A stretch of DNA of 64,000 bases from JBCDCY01 sp039180875 (GTDB taxonomy: Bacteria > Pseudomonadota > Alphaproteobacteria > Rhodobacterales > Rhodobacteraceae): assembly GCA_039180875.1 (NCBI GenBank), contig JBCDCY010000009.1, positions 62,001-126,000 of the forward strand. Direction: 5' to 3'. The translations under genes and the position numbers were made by a program. Below the pieces are notes generated by a model. The model ran no database searches, was not told the DNA's origin, and saw only the letters and a program-made list of their open reading frames with translations. Every line of letters starts with the position of its first letter. Position 1 is the first letter of the stretch. Shown piece after piece: positions 32,700-41,058 of this stretch.

Positions 32700-32776
32700 C
32701 TTTGGACCTCGCGTCGCTGGCGGCGCCGCTGAGACGTCGGCGCGCCTTCGATCGCCCTTGGGAAACGTGATTTGAG

Positions 32777-34306
32777 ATGAAGCTCATCCCAACGTCGCTT
32801 TGGACCGCCCTCGCCACCGTCTTCCTCGCGTCGGCGATCTTCTGGACGACGGCGGACCACCCTTACAACGGCGCGGCGCGGGCCGCCCCGCAGGATGAGG
32901 CGTTCCTTGCCTGCCTGGCGGAACAGCCGGACGCGCCGGCAAGCTCACGGCCGTTCCGGATCATCGTCACCGCCCTTGCCGACGACGACGGTGGGACGTC
33001 CCAGTCGACCCGCGTCGCCCAGAGGGTCGCCCGCCTGCAGGAGAGCTCCGAGCTCTTCGACGTGACGGTCATCCCCTGTGCCGTCGGCGATTTCGGCCCC
33101 ATCGGCGGCCGCTTCCGTGCGATGGATCTTCTGGAGGAGAGCGGCGCGGATATCGTCCTCTGGGGCATTGTCCGGGGCAGTCGCCGCGAGATCGAGCTCC
33201 ACCTCACCACCCGCGATCAATCGACAATGCGGACCGTCTCGACCGATTTCGAGGACTATGTCGGTGATATGCTCGTCGTGAACCTCCTCGATAGCATTGA
33301 TCGCGCGTCGCGGGATGCGGCGGATCCGATCCTCGCCCTCGTACAGCAGATCCAGACGCTCACGACCCCGCTGACGGAGGATCTGCCTGGGGGCATGGAC
33401 CATGCGGACAGGGGTGCGCTCTTTTTCTATCATGCCTGGGCTTTGCAACGGATCGGATCCTCCATCCCGGACCCGGCCCAGCTCAACGCCGCCATCGCCG
33501 CCCATCGTCGGGCGGCCTTTTACTTTGAGAGAGCAGGATATCGGGCCGGGAGTGCCCGTGGCCAAGTGGAACTCGCCCTTGCGCTTCTGACGCTCGGCGA
33601 GATCACCGGCGATGCGGCGTCGGTTGCCGAGGGCGTCTCTGTGCTTCGCCCGGCGCTGGAAGAGGTGCCCAGTTTCACCATGCCTGAACAGTGGGAGATC
33701 GGGCGGGCAAATCTCCGCTCCACCCTGTTCAAGTTCGGCCATCGGACGCTGGACGAGACGCGGTTGGAGCAGGTCGTCCTCCTTCTCCGCTTTGCGCTCG
33801 AGGAGATCACGCAAACCAAGGCACCTGAGGACTGGGCATTTGTGCAAAAGTCGCTCGGTGACGCTCTGGCGCTTTTGGGAGAGTTGCGCGGGGAAGCAGC
33901 TCAGCTTGAAGACGCAGTGGCAGCCTACCGCTCGGCCCTGCAGCAGCGCACCCGAGACCGCGCCCCCGATCAATGGGCAGAGCTGCAGAACAACCTCGGC
34001 GCCGCGCTTCTCCTGCTTGGGCAGGTCGAAGACGATACCGAGCGACTCGAAGAGGCGCGAGAGGCGCTCTGGCTGGCCCTCGACCAATGGTCGTCTTGGG
34101 TTGGCGGCGCAGTGCGGGCGAGAGCACAGTACAATCTGGCGCGGATCGAGTTCAGCTTTTTCCAGCGAACGGCCGAAAGCGCTTACTTGGACTTCGCCGT
34201 GGAGCATGCGACCGCCGCGCGAGCCGACTTTCGTGGAATGGGCATGGGAGATGCGGTGGCGGTCGTCGAAGAGCTGCTCGCAGATCTTTTGGCAGCTCGA
34301 CCGTAG
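32777..34306 (+). CDS. secreted helical-repeat (TPR-like) hypothetical protein
   Basis: A 509-residue protein with an N-terminal hydrophobic segment (residues 7-24) that looks like a signal or anchor. Residues 60-190 form an alpha/beta domain (FRIIVTALADDDGG, GADIVLWGIVRGS) and 215-505 form helical repeats such as WAFVQKSLGDALALLGELRG and WAELQNNLGAALLLLGQVED, a TPR-like pattern repeated about every 55 residues. No enzyme motif seen. It probably works as a periplasmic scaffold. Sequence in the second half is a little less GC-rich than neighbours. Confidence 0.75.
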   Translation: MKLIPTSLWTALATVFLASAIFWTTADHPYNGAARAAPQDEAFLACLAEQPDAPASSRPFRIIVTALADDDGGTSQSTRVAQRVARLQESSELFDVTVIPCAVGDFGPIGGRFRAMDLLEESGADIVLWGIVRGSRREIELHLTTRDQSTMRTVSTDFEDYVGDMLVVNLLDSIDRASRDAADPILALVQQIQTLTTPLTEDLPGGMDHADRGALFFYHAWALQRIGSSIPDPAQLNAAIAAHRRAAFYFERAGYRAGSARGQVELALALLTLGEITGDAASVAEGVSVLRPALEEVPSFTMPEQWEIGRANLRSTLFKFGHRTLDETRLEQVVLLLRFALEEITQTKAPEDWAFVQKSLGDALALLGELRGEAAQLEDAVAAYRSALQQRTRDRAPDQWAELQNNLGAALLLLGQVEDDTERLEEAREALWLALDQWSSWVGGAVRARAQYNLARIEFSFFQRTAESAYLDFAVEHATAARADFRGMGMGDAVAVVEELLADLLAARP

Positions 34307-34397
34307 AGGCGGAAGGGGTGGACGGCGCGCCCTCGCTTGACCCCGGGCGGGCGTCGGCTAGGCTTCCGGCCGACCCATAGCGGAGGCCGATCGTTCC

Positions 34398-34640
34398 ATG
34401 ACCCAGCGTCTGCATCTCGTCTTCGGTGGTGAGTTGAGCGATCCGCAATCGACCCGCTTCACCGATGTCGACGCCATTGATATCGTTGGGATCTATCCCG
34501 ATTACGCCAGTGCCTACGACGCCTGGAAAGGCCGCGCGCAGGCCACTGTGGACGATGCCCATATGCGCTATTTCATCGCCCATCTGCACCGCTTGCGGGA
34601 TGAGGAGGCGGAGGCCAGCCCGACCGAGGAACTGGACTAG
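34398..34640 (+). CDS. DUF4170 domain protein
   Basis: An 80-residue cytoplasmic protein: LHLVFGGELSDPQSTRFTDV, VDAIDIVGIYPDYASAYDAW and DDAHMRYFIAHLHRL match DUF4170, which is found next to kdtA/lpxK genes in alphaproteobacteria. Function unknown. It begins the DUF4170-DUF374-kdtA-lpxK cluster, 18 bp before the acyltransferase, suggesting a link to lipopolysaccharide synthesis. Confidence 0.88.
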   Translation: MTQRLHLVFGGELSDPQSTRFTDVDAIDIVGIYPDYASAYDAWKGRAQATVDDAHMRYFIAHLHRLRDEEAEASPTEELD

Positions 34641-34658
34641 GCGCCGGGCCGCGGCCCG

Positions 34659-35390
34659 ATGCTGCGACAGCTCCTCCGCCGCCTTCGGCACAGTGCGCGC
34701 GCGAGGGCGATCCTCGCCTGGCTGATCCACTGGTATCTGCGCCTCGTCTACCGCACGACGCGGTGGGAGATCATCGGCGCCGAGCTGCGCGAGGCCGGCC
34801 GCAGCAACCAGCTGCGCGGCCTGATCGCGATTTGGCACGGCCGGGTCGCCATGGTGGTGACGGAGATGCGGAGCGAGACGGTGGTCGAGGCCACCATGAG
34901 CCGCAACCTCGACGGCGATCTGGTCTGCCGGGTGGCCGAGAGCTTCGGCATCGGCACCATCCGCGGCTCCGCCGCCAACCCCGACAAGCCCGGCCGCGAC
35001 AAGGGCGGACGCGAGGTGGCGACCGGCGCGCTGGAGGCGCTGGCCCGCCATGACCGGGTGCTGGTCTCCTTCACCCCCGACGGGCCAAGGGGGCCGCGCC
35101 AGCGCTGCAAGGCGGGGATGTCGACGGTCGCAGCGCGCGCGCAAGTGCCCATCATCACCTTCGCTTTCGCCACCCGCTGGGCCATCGTGCTAGAGAGCTG
35201 GGACCGCTTCATGCTGCCCTTGCCCTTCGGTCGCGGCGCGATCGGAGTGGGCGGGCCCATCCCGCCGCCGGCCGACGGCAGCGCCGATGCGCTGGAGCGT
35301 CATCGCCATGCGCTGGAGACGGCGCTGAACGAGATCACCGCGCGCTGCGACCGCCAGGTCGGTCGCCTGCCGATGGAGCCGGCGGCGTGA
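34659..35390 (+). CDS. DUF374 lysophospholipid acyltransferase-family protein
   Basis: A 243-residue protein with a hydrophobic N-terminal helix (ILAWLIHWYLRLVY). LRGLIAIWHGRVAM is the DUF374 version of the acyltransferase HX4D region, and SFTPDGPRGPRQRCKAGM (about 140-157) is the family hallmark. DUF374 proteins are lyso-acyltransferase-like and neighbour kdtA, so a role in lipid A or Kdo-lipid acylation is likely but unproven. The end overlaps kdtA by 4 bp (GTGA). Confidence 0.87.
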   Translation: MLRQLLRRLRHSARARAILAWLIHWYLRLVYRTTRWEIIGAELREAGRSNQLRGLIAIWHGRVAMVVTEMRSETVVEATMSRNLDGDLVCRVAESFGIGTIRGSAANPDKPGRDKGGREVATGALEALARHDRVLVSFTPDGPRGPRQRCKAGMSTVAARAQVPIITFAFATRWAIVLESWDRFMLPLPFGRGAIGVGGPIPPPADGSADALERHRHALETALNEITARCDRQVGRLPMEPAA

Positions 35391-36691
35391 GCGCGCCGCC
35401 ACGCTCCCTGGCGCTCGGCCTCTACCTCGCGCTTTCGGGGCGGGCGGAGGGCTTTGCCAGCCGCCTTCTCGCCCGGCGCCAGGCACGCGGAAAGGAGGAT
35501 GCGGCCCGTCTCGGCGAACGCCTCGGCCATGCTGGCGTTGCCCGTCCGCCCGGCCCGGTCGTCTGGTTCCATGCCGCGAGCGTCGGGGAGTTCGCGGCCC
35601 TCGTCGAGCTGCTCCGCCGCCTCCACAGCGCCCGGCCCGACATTACCCTCCTGCTGACCACCGGCACCGTGACCTCGGCCGAGATGGCGGCGCGGGCCGA
35701 TCTACCGGGCGTCATCCACCAATACGTGCCCCTCGATGCCCGGGCCGCCGTCCGTCGCTTCGTCGCCCATTGGCAGGTTGACGTGGCGATCTGGACGGAG
35801 AGCGAGCTCTGGCCCGCCCTGATCCACGAGACCCATCGGAGCGGTGCGGTCCTGCTGCTGGTGAACGCCCGGATCTCCACCCGGTCCTCCAGGCGTTGGC
35901 GCCTGGCCCGCGGCCTGGTGCGCGGGCTGCTCTCTCGCTTCGACATGATCTTCGCCCAGGACGCGGACAGTGCCCGCCATCTCCGCCGGCTCGGGGCCGA
36001 GGGCGGGCGCATCGCCACCATCGGCACGTTGAAGGAGGGGGCGGCGCCGCTGCCCTATGATGAGGCGGAGCGTGCCCGGCTCGGCGGCCGGATCGGCGCC
36101 CGGCCGCTCTGGCTCGCCGCCTCGACCCATCCGGGGGAGGAAGAGCTGGTGGGGGCGGCCCATGCTATTGCCCGCCGCGCCGCGCCGCGGCTGCTCTGCC
36201 TGATCGTGCCGCGCCACCCCGAGCGCGGGGAGGAGGTGGCGGCCCGGCTCTCCGCCGCTGGCTGGCGGGTCGGCCGGCGCAGCCGCGGCGACGTGCCGGA
36301 GGACGAGACCGACATCTACGTGGCCGACACCCTGGGCGAGCTCGGCCTTTGGTATCGCCTGGCGCCGGTCAGCTTCGTCGGCGGCTCCCTCGGCGCGGCG
36401 GCGGAGGAGATCGGCGGCCACAATCCCTTTGAGCCGGCCGCCCTCGGCTCCGCCATCCTGCACGGGCCCCATGTGGCGAACTTCGCCGAGCCATATCGCC
36501 GCCTCACCCGTGCTGGCGCGGCCCGTGCGGTGGTCGATGAAGCGGATCTCGCCGGCGCGGTGACGGAGCTTTTGGAGCCCGAGGTTGCCGCGATCATGGC
36601 GCGGGCGGCCTGGGACACCTGCAGCGACGGCGCCCTGGTGACGGAGCGGGTATTGACGGAGATCCTGGGCCATCTGCCGGCGGCACCCTGA
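35387..36691 (+). CDS. kdtA: 3-deoxy-D-manno-octulosonic acid (Kdo) transferase
   Basis: A 434-residue GT30 glycosyltransferase that adds Kdo to lipid IVA on the inner membrane. PVVWFHAASVGEFAALVELL (about 47-66) contains the catalytic Glu; WLAASTHPGEEEL and VPRHPERGEEVAARL bind the donor; SFVGGSLGAAAEEIGGHNPFEP is the C-terminal signature. GTG start overlapping DUF374, and the stop overlaps the lpxK start (TGATG). Number of Kdo residues added cannot be read from sequence. Confidence 0.95.
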   Translation: MSAPPRSLALGLYLALSGRAEGFASRLLARRQARGKEDAARLGERLGHAGVARPPGPVVWFHAASVGEFAALVELLRRLHSARPDITLLLTTGTVTSAEMAARADLPGVIHQYVPLDARAAVRRFVAHWQVDVAIWTESELWPALIHETHRSGAVLLLVNARISTRSSRRWRLARGLVRGLLSRFDMIFAQDADSARHLRRLGAEGGRIATIGTLKEGAAPLPYDEAERARLGGRIGARPLWLAASTHPGEEELVGAAHAIARRAAPRLLCLIVPRHPERGEEVAARLSAAGWRVGRRSRGDVPEDETDIYVADTLGELGLWYRLAPVSFVGGSLGAAAEEIGGHNPFEPAALGSAILHGPHVANFAEPYRRLTRAGAARAVVDEADLAGAVTELLEPEVAAIMARAAWDTCSDGALVTERVLTEILGHLPAAP

Positions 36692-37686
36692 TGCGGGCCC
36701 CGGCCTTCTGGTGGCGGCCGGCGGAGCGGCCGGGGCTCTGGCCCCCGTTGCTCACCCCGGTGGCGGCGATCTGGCGGTTGGCGAGCGACCGGCGGCAGGC
36801 CCGGGCCCGGCCCGTGCGCGTCGGCGTGCCCGTCATCTGCGTCGGCAATCTGGTCGCCGGCGGCGCCGGTAAGACCCCGACGGCCATCGCAGTGGTCGAG
36901 CATCTGCGCGCCGCCGGCCGGTCCCCCCATATCGTCACCCGCGGCTATGGCGGCACGGCCGTCGGCCCCCTGGCGGTGACGATGGAGAGCGCGGCCGCCG
37001 TCGTCGGGGACGAGGCACCCTTGCTCGCCGCCTTCGCGCCCACCTGGGTGGCGCGGGATCGGCTAGCCGGGGCCGAGGCGGCGATTGCCGCGGGGGCCGA
37101 CGTGATCGTGCTCGACGACGGCCTGCAGAACCCGGGCCTCGCCAAGGACCTGTCCTTTGCCGTGGTCGATGCCGAGACGGGTTTCGGCAATGGTCGCCTG
37201 ATCCCCGCCGGCCCGTTGCGAGAGCCGGTGATGGCGGGCCTCGGCCGGGTGCAGCACGTCCTTCTCGTCGGATCGGAGGCGGCACGCGTCGCCTGCCTCC
37301 GCCGGGAACCAGCATTGGCCGGGCGGAGTATCTTGGAGGCCGAGATCACGCCGCTCGCCACCGGCATGGCCTGGTCCGGCCTGCGGGTCGTGGCCTTTGC
37401 CGGCATCGGCCGGCCGGAGAAGTTCTTCGCGACCCTGCGCCAGCTCGGCGCCGAGCTGACCGCGACCCACGCCCTCGGCGATCACCAGCGCCTCGCCCGA
37501 CCCTTGCTGGAGCGCCTGGCGCGGGAGGCGGCGGGCCGGAATGCCCAGCTGGTGACGACGGAGAAGGACGCGGCCCGCCTGCCGCCGGATTGGCGCCAAA
37601 GGGTGCTGACCCTGCCGGTGCGCCTCCGCCTCTCCCCCCCGGATGCGCTCGACCCGATCCTAAAGCCGCTTTTTTTGGATATTTAG
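36691..37686 (+). CDS. lpxK: tetraacyldisaccharide 4'-kinase
   Basis: A 331-residue lipid A 4'-kinase. The P-loop VGNLVAGGAGKTPTAIAV (about 47-64), VTRGYGG, DDGLQNPGLAKDL and VTTEKDAARLP are LpxK hallmarks. It phosphorylates lipid A disaccharide before Kdo transfer. Translationally coupled to kdtA by a one-base stop/start overlap. It ends 82 bp from the convergent P460-type gene; a T-run falls inside the last codons. Confidence 0.95.
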   Translation: MRAPAFWWRPAERPGLWPPLLTPVAAIWRLASDRRQARARPVRVGVPVICVGNLVAGGAGKTPTAIAVVEHLRAAGRSPHIVTRGYGGTAVGPLAVTMESAAAVVGDEAPLLAAFAPTWVARDRLAGAEAAIAAGADVIVLDDGLQNPGLAKDLSFAVVDAETGFGNGRLIPAGPLREPVMAGLGRVQHVLLVGSEAARVACLRREPALAGRSILEAEITPLATGMAWSGLRVVAFAGIGRPEKFFATLRQLGAELTATHALGDHQRLARPLLERLAREAAGRNAQLVTTEKDAARLPPDWRQRVLTLPVRLRLSPPDALDPILKPLFLDI

Positions 37687-37768
37687 ACCAGTAAGAAAGC
37701 CAGATCGCTTTCGCATTGACCCAGATGTCCCCGCCGGAGGCATCCGCCGCCGCGGCGCACGCCGTCGC

Positions 37769-38251
37769 TTAAGGAGAGGGCACCCGCCGCGCCGCCGGCG
37801 GATAGCCGAGCGATCCCTGGGCGCCGAACCGCGCATGACAGTCGTGGCAGGCTGAGATCACGTTGATCGCCACCGGCCGGCCTTGGGGCGCGACCAGCAT
37901 GTAGAACCAGTCGTCGGTCTCGGGCGAGGTGCCGGCCGCGGCCTTCTGCATGAGGTAGAGCGGTCCGGCCTCCACGGTCCCGTCCGGGCCGATCCGAAAG
38001 GTCTCCGCCGCCAGCACGCTGGCCTCCGGGATCTCGGACACCGTGCCGTAGCTGAGATAGGCAGCCGCGCCGGCGGCGTTCACCCACGGCAGGAGGAAAC
38101 GATCGCCGTGGGCCGCCGAGCGGAACGGCGCCGTGCTGCCACGGGCCCAGAAGCGGTAGTTCTCCACATGCTCCGCCGGCACCCAGCGTTTCGGGCCGGT
38201 CAGGTAGCCGGCGTGGAGGGCGTCTTCGAGACAGCGATAGACCGCGGCCAC
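37769..38251 (-). CDS. cytochrome P460-like c-type haem protein (5' end unresolved)
   Basis: A haem-binding protein with C-H-D-C-H (the CxxCH motif, about 24 residues from the end) and a P460-like fold: LSYGTVSEIPEASVLAAET and DDWFYMLVAPQGRPV. GTG 38251 is the only normal start, giving 160 residues without export signal. The same frame continues upstream as SVPRALLALALAAGLGCPSA, an obvious signal sequence needed for haem attachment, but no ATG, GTG or TTG precedes it before a stop. An ATA at 38369-38371 would give a sensible start. Either a rare start codon or a sequence error; see findings. Downstream of mlaC. Confidence 0.7.
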   Translation of the reverse strand: MAAVYRCLEDALHAGYLTGPKRWVPAEHVENYRFWARGSTAPFRSAAHGDRFLLPWVNAAGAAAYLSYGTVSEIPEASVLAAETFRIGPDGTVEAGPLYLMQKAAAGTSPETDDWFYMLVAPQGRPVAINVISACHDCHARFGAQGSLGYPPAARRVPSP

Positions 38252-38357
38252 GTCTGCGTCGGAGGGCGGGCCGTTGCCCAGGCCACCAGCGCAGCTTGCC
38301 GTCGCCTCGGCGCTCGGACAGCCGAGGCCCGCCGCGAGGGCGAGGGCGAGGAGCGCC

Positions 38358-38960
38358 CTAGGAACGGATATCGGCGATGACGGCGTTGATGTCGCCCCCC
38401 CGCTGCTCCAGCAAGCTGCCGATCAGCTCACGTTCCGAGGTGAGGAGCGAGACGCCCTCGATCACCAGATCGAAGACGCGCGTGGGCCCGTTGCGGTCGG
38501 TCAGCCGCCATTCGACCGCCACCCGCTCACTCGTCCCGCCGATCTCGGTCAGCACCCGGAAGCCGCGCTGGCCTTCGTCGACTGCGCGGCGCACCTGCAC
38601 CGCTTCGTTGCGGTAGTCGTTGAAGCGGCGGCTGTACTTCGCGGCGATGTAGTCCTTGAACGCCTCGGTGAAGGCGCCCTTCTCCGCGTCGCTGGCGCTT
38701 CGCCAGGCAACGCCGAGGGAGTAGCGCGCGATCGCGTCCATATCGGCCCGCCGCTCCAGCAATGCCCGCAGGCCAGAGGCCTGAGTCGCGGGCGGGCCGT
38801 TGGCGTTGATCAGAGTGACGACCTCGCCGACCGTCTCCTCGACGAACTGCTTCGCCTCGTCGTCATTGAGCGCCCGGGCGCCCGAGGGCGCAAAGGCAAG
38901 CAGTGCGCCGCTCAGCAGCATCGTCAGGGCTGCCCGCCGCGCCCATCGCAGTTCCGGCAT
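38358..38960 (-). CDS. mlaC: MlaC/Ttg2D-family phospholipid transport protein
   Basis: A 200-residue periplasmic lipid carrier. The signal peptide is residues 1-29 (AALTMLLSGALLAFAPSGARA), then FVEETVGEVVTLINA, LGVAWRSASDAEKGAFTEAF and TDRNGPTRVFDLVIEGVSLL match MlaC. It shuttles phospholipids between outer and inner membrane in the Mla system; partner genes are not adjacent. The ATG at 38960 follows GGAGGTGG; longer in-frame starts add a non-signal tail. Confidence 0.9.
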   Translation of the reverse strand: MPELRWARRAALTMLLSGALLAFAPSGARALNDDEAKQFVEETVGEVVTLINANGPPATQASGLRALLERRADMDAIARYSLGVAWRSASDAEKGAFTEAFKDYIAAKYSRRFNDYRNEAVQVRRAVDEGQRGFRVLTEIGGTSERVAVEWRLTDRNGPTRVFDLVIEGVSLLTSERELIGSLLEQRGGDINAVIADIRS

Positions 38961-39312
38961 CGCATCCACCTCCACGCAAAAGCGCGTATGTTCCAGCATC
39001 TTCTCCACCCCCGTTATATCCAACGCCAGAGATGTTGTCGAAGCCGCCATATCGCAAATACGTGAGCGCGGATCGGCGCGACATGCCATCCCGCCGCGGC
39101 GGGCTTTCGCCGATCGCATCCTGCTGACGGACGTTCACGAAGTCGCAATGGAGCTGCCGCACGCTCCATCGGAACACCCTTGCGATGGTCGAGCGCCTTC
39201 CCGCCGATCCATCGTTGCGATATGAGACACAGCCAACAGCACGTCGCTGATGGACGCACTATGGCTGAGGGGCGCGCGTCATCGGGGCGGGCGGTCCGTG
39301 GGAGTGAGAGCG
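38961..39312. other. divergent intergenic region, mlaC / type I secretion ATPase
   Basis: This 352-bp spacer must hold promoters for both directions. The only structure noticed is a perfect 14-bp palindrome CCCGCCGCGGCGGG (39090-39103) followed by CTTTC, and short open frames without ribosome sites. No regulator site or RNA gene was recognised. Confidence 0.5.
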
Positions 39313-41058
39313 ATGGCCGGAAAGGCACTGGCGGGACGGGCCGGAGGCGCGGGGGAGTTGCGCGAGGGGTTGTCGCCCAGCCGCCGCCTGTTCCTTTATG
39401 TCGGGCTTTTCAGCTTTTTCGTGAACATCCTGATGCTGACCGGGCCGCTCTTTATGCTGCAGGTCTATGACAGGGTGCTGTCCAGCCGGTCCGAGGCGAC
39501 GCTGGTGGCGCTTTTCGCCCTGGTCACCGTGCTCTACGCCATCATGGGTTTTCTCGACTATGCCCGCGGCCGGGTGATGGCCCGGGTCGGGGCGGCGTTT
39601 CAGTCCTTCTTCGACAAGCGGGTGTTCGAGGCGGTGCTGCGCCGCTCCCTCGCGCCGGAGGATCGCAACCGCCCCTCGACCGGCCTGGCGGACCTCGAAT
39701 CAGTGCAGCGCCTGACCTCGTCGACCGCGCTTTTTGCCGTTTTCGACATCCCCTGGACGCCGATCTTCATCGCCGCGATCTTCCTTTTCCATCCGCTGCT
39801 CGGCTGGCTGGCCGTGGCGGGCGGTTTGCTGCTGATCTCGATGACGGTGCTGAACCAGATCCTGTCGCGGCGCTCGCAGATGGAGGGGGGCGGCGCCAGC
39901 GTCGCGGCGGAGAACTTCGCCGAGGCCGCACGGCGGGAGGCGGAGCTGGTCGAGGGGCTCGGCATGCGGGAGGCGGTGCTGGCGCGCTGGCGGGCCTACC
40001 GCGACAAGGCGCTGGAGACCCAGATCGACGCCAGCGACACCACAGGCACCTTCACCACCGCCTCGAAAACCTTCCGGTTCTTCCTGCAGTCGGCGATGCT
40101 GGGTCTCGGCGCCTGGCTGGTCTTGCAGAACCAATTGACCCCGGGCGCGATGATCGCGGGCTCCATCCTGCTCGGCCGGGCGCTGGCGCCGATCGAGCTT
40201 GCCATCGGCCAATGGGCCTTGGTGCAGCGGGCGCGGCTTGGCTGGGACCGGCTGACCGAATTGCTGGAAAAGACCCCGCTCGAGCCGCCGCGGACGGAGC
40301 TGCCGCGACCCCGCGCCATCCTCGACGTGCAGCAGATCACCGTGCTGCCGCCGGGGGAGAAAGTGGCGACGCTGCGCATGCTCTCCTTCCGGGTGGAGCC
40401 GGGCACGGCGCTCGGCGTCATCGGCTCCTCGGCCGCGGGCAAATCGACCCTCGCCCGGGTGCTGACCGGGATCTGGCACCCGGCCTCCGGCAAGGTGCGC
40501 CTCGACGGCGCGGCGCTCGAACAATACGGCTCGGAGGCGCTGGGGCGCCATATCGGCTACCTCCCCCAGGACGTGACGCTCTTCAACGCCTCGGTGGCGG
40601 AGAACATCGCCCGGCTTGAGGCGCAGCCCAATCCGCAGAAGGTGGTGGAGGCGGCCAAGAAGGCCGGCGCGCACGAGATGATCCTGCGCCTGCCCGACGG
40701 TTACGACACGAAGATCACCATGGGGGGCGGGCGCCTCTCAGGTGGGCAAAAGCAGCGCCTCGGCCTCGCCCGGGCGATGTACGGCGAGCCGGTGCTGCTG
40801 GTGCTGGACGAGCCGAACTCCAATCTCGACAGCCAGGGCTCGGAGGCCCTGAACACCGCCATCCGCCAGATGAAGGCGGAGGGCAAATCGGTCATCATCA
40901 TGGCGCACCGGCCGGCGGCGATTGCGGAATGCGATCTGCTGCTGCTGCTCGATGCCGGCACGCGCCGCGCCTTCGGACCGCGCGACGAGGTGCTGAGGGA
41001 GCACCTGCAGAACTACGCGCAGGTCGTGGGCGCCATCGGACAGGAGCAATCGCGATGA
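39313..41058 (+). CDS. type I secretion system ABC transporter (PrtD/HlyB-like)
   Basis: A 581-residue half-transporter. The membrane domain has about six helices (residues 25-300) and no N-terminal C39 peptidase, so its substrate is probably secreted with a C-terminal signal, as for RTX proteins. Walker A GSSAAGKSTLA (about 376), Q-loop YLPQDV, signature RLSGGQKQRLGLARAM and Walker B LLVLDEPNSNLD are intact. ATG 39313 is preferred because GGAG lies 8 nt upstream; ATG 39250 is in frame. It overlaps the fusion-protein gene (ATGA). No TolC or substrate gene is adjacent. Confidence 0.92.
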   Translation: MAGKALAGRAGGAGELREGLSPSRRLFLYVGLFSFFVNILMLTGPLFMLQVYDRVLSSRSEATLVALFALVTVLYAIMGFLDYARGRVMARVGAAFQSFFDKRVFEAVLRRSLAPEDRNRPSTGLADLESVQRLTSSTALFAVFDIPWTPIFIAAIFLFHPLLGWLAVAGGLLLISMTVLNQILSRRSQMEGGGASVAAENFAEAARREAELVEGLGMREAVLARWRAYRDKALETQIDASDTTGTFTTASKTFRFFLQSAMLGLGAWLVLQNQLTPGAMIAGSILLGRALAPIELAIGQWALVQRARLGWDRLTELLEKTPLEPPRTELPRPRAILDVQQITVLPPGEKVATLRMLSFRVEPGTALGVIGSSAAGKSTLARVLTGIWHPASGKVRLDGAALEQYGSEALGRHIGYLPQDVTLFNASVAENIARLEAQPNPQKVVEAAKKAGAHEMILRLPDGYDTKITMGGGRLSGGQKQRLGLARAMYGEPVLLVLDEPNSNLDSQGSEALNTAIRQMKAEGKSVIIMAHRPAAIAECDLLLLLDAGTRRAFGPRDEVLREHLQNYAQVVGAIGQEQSR

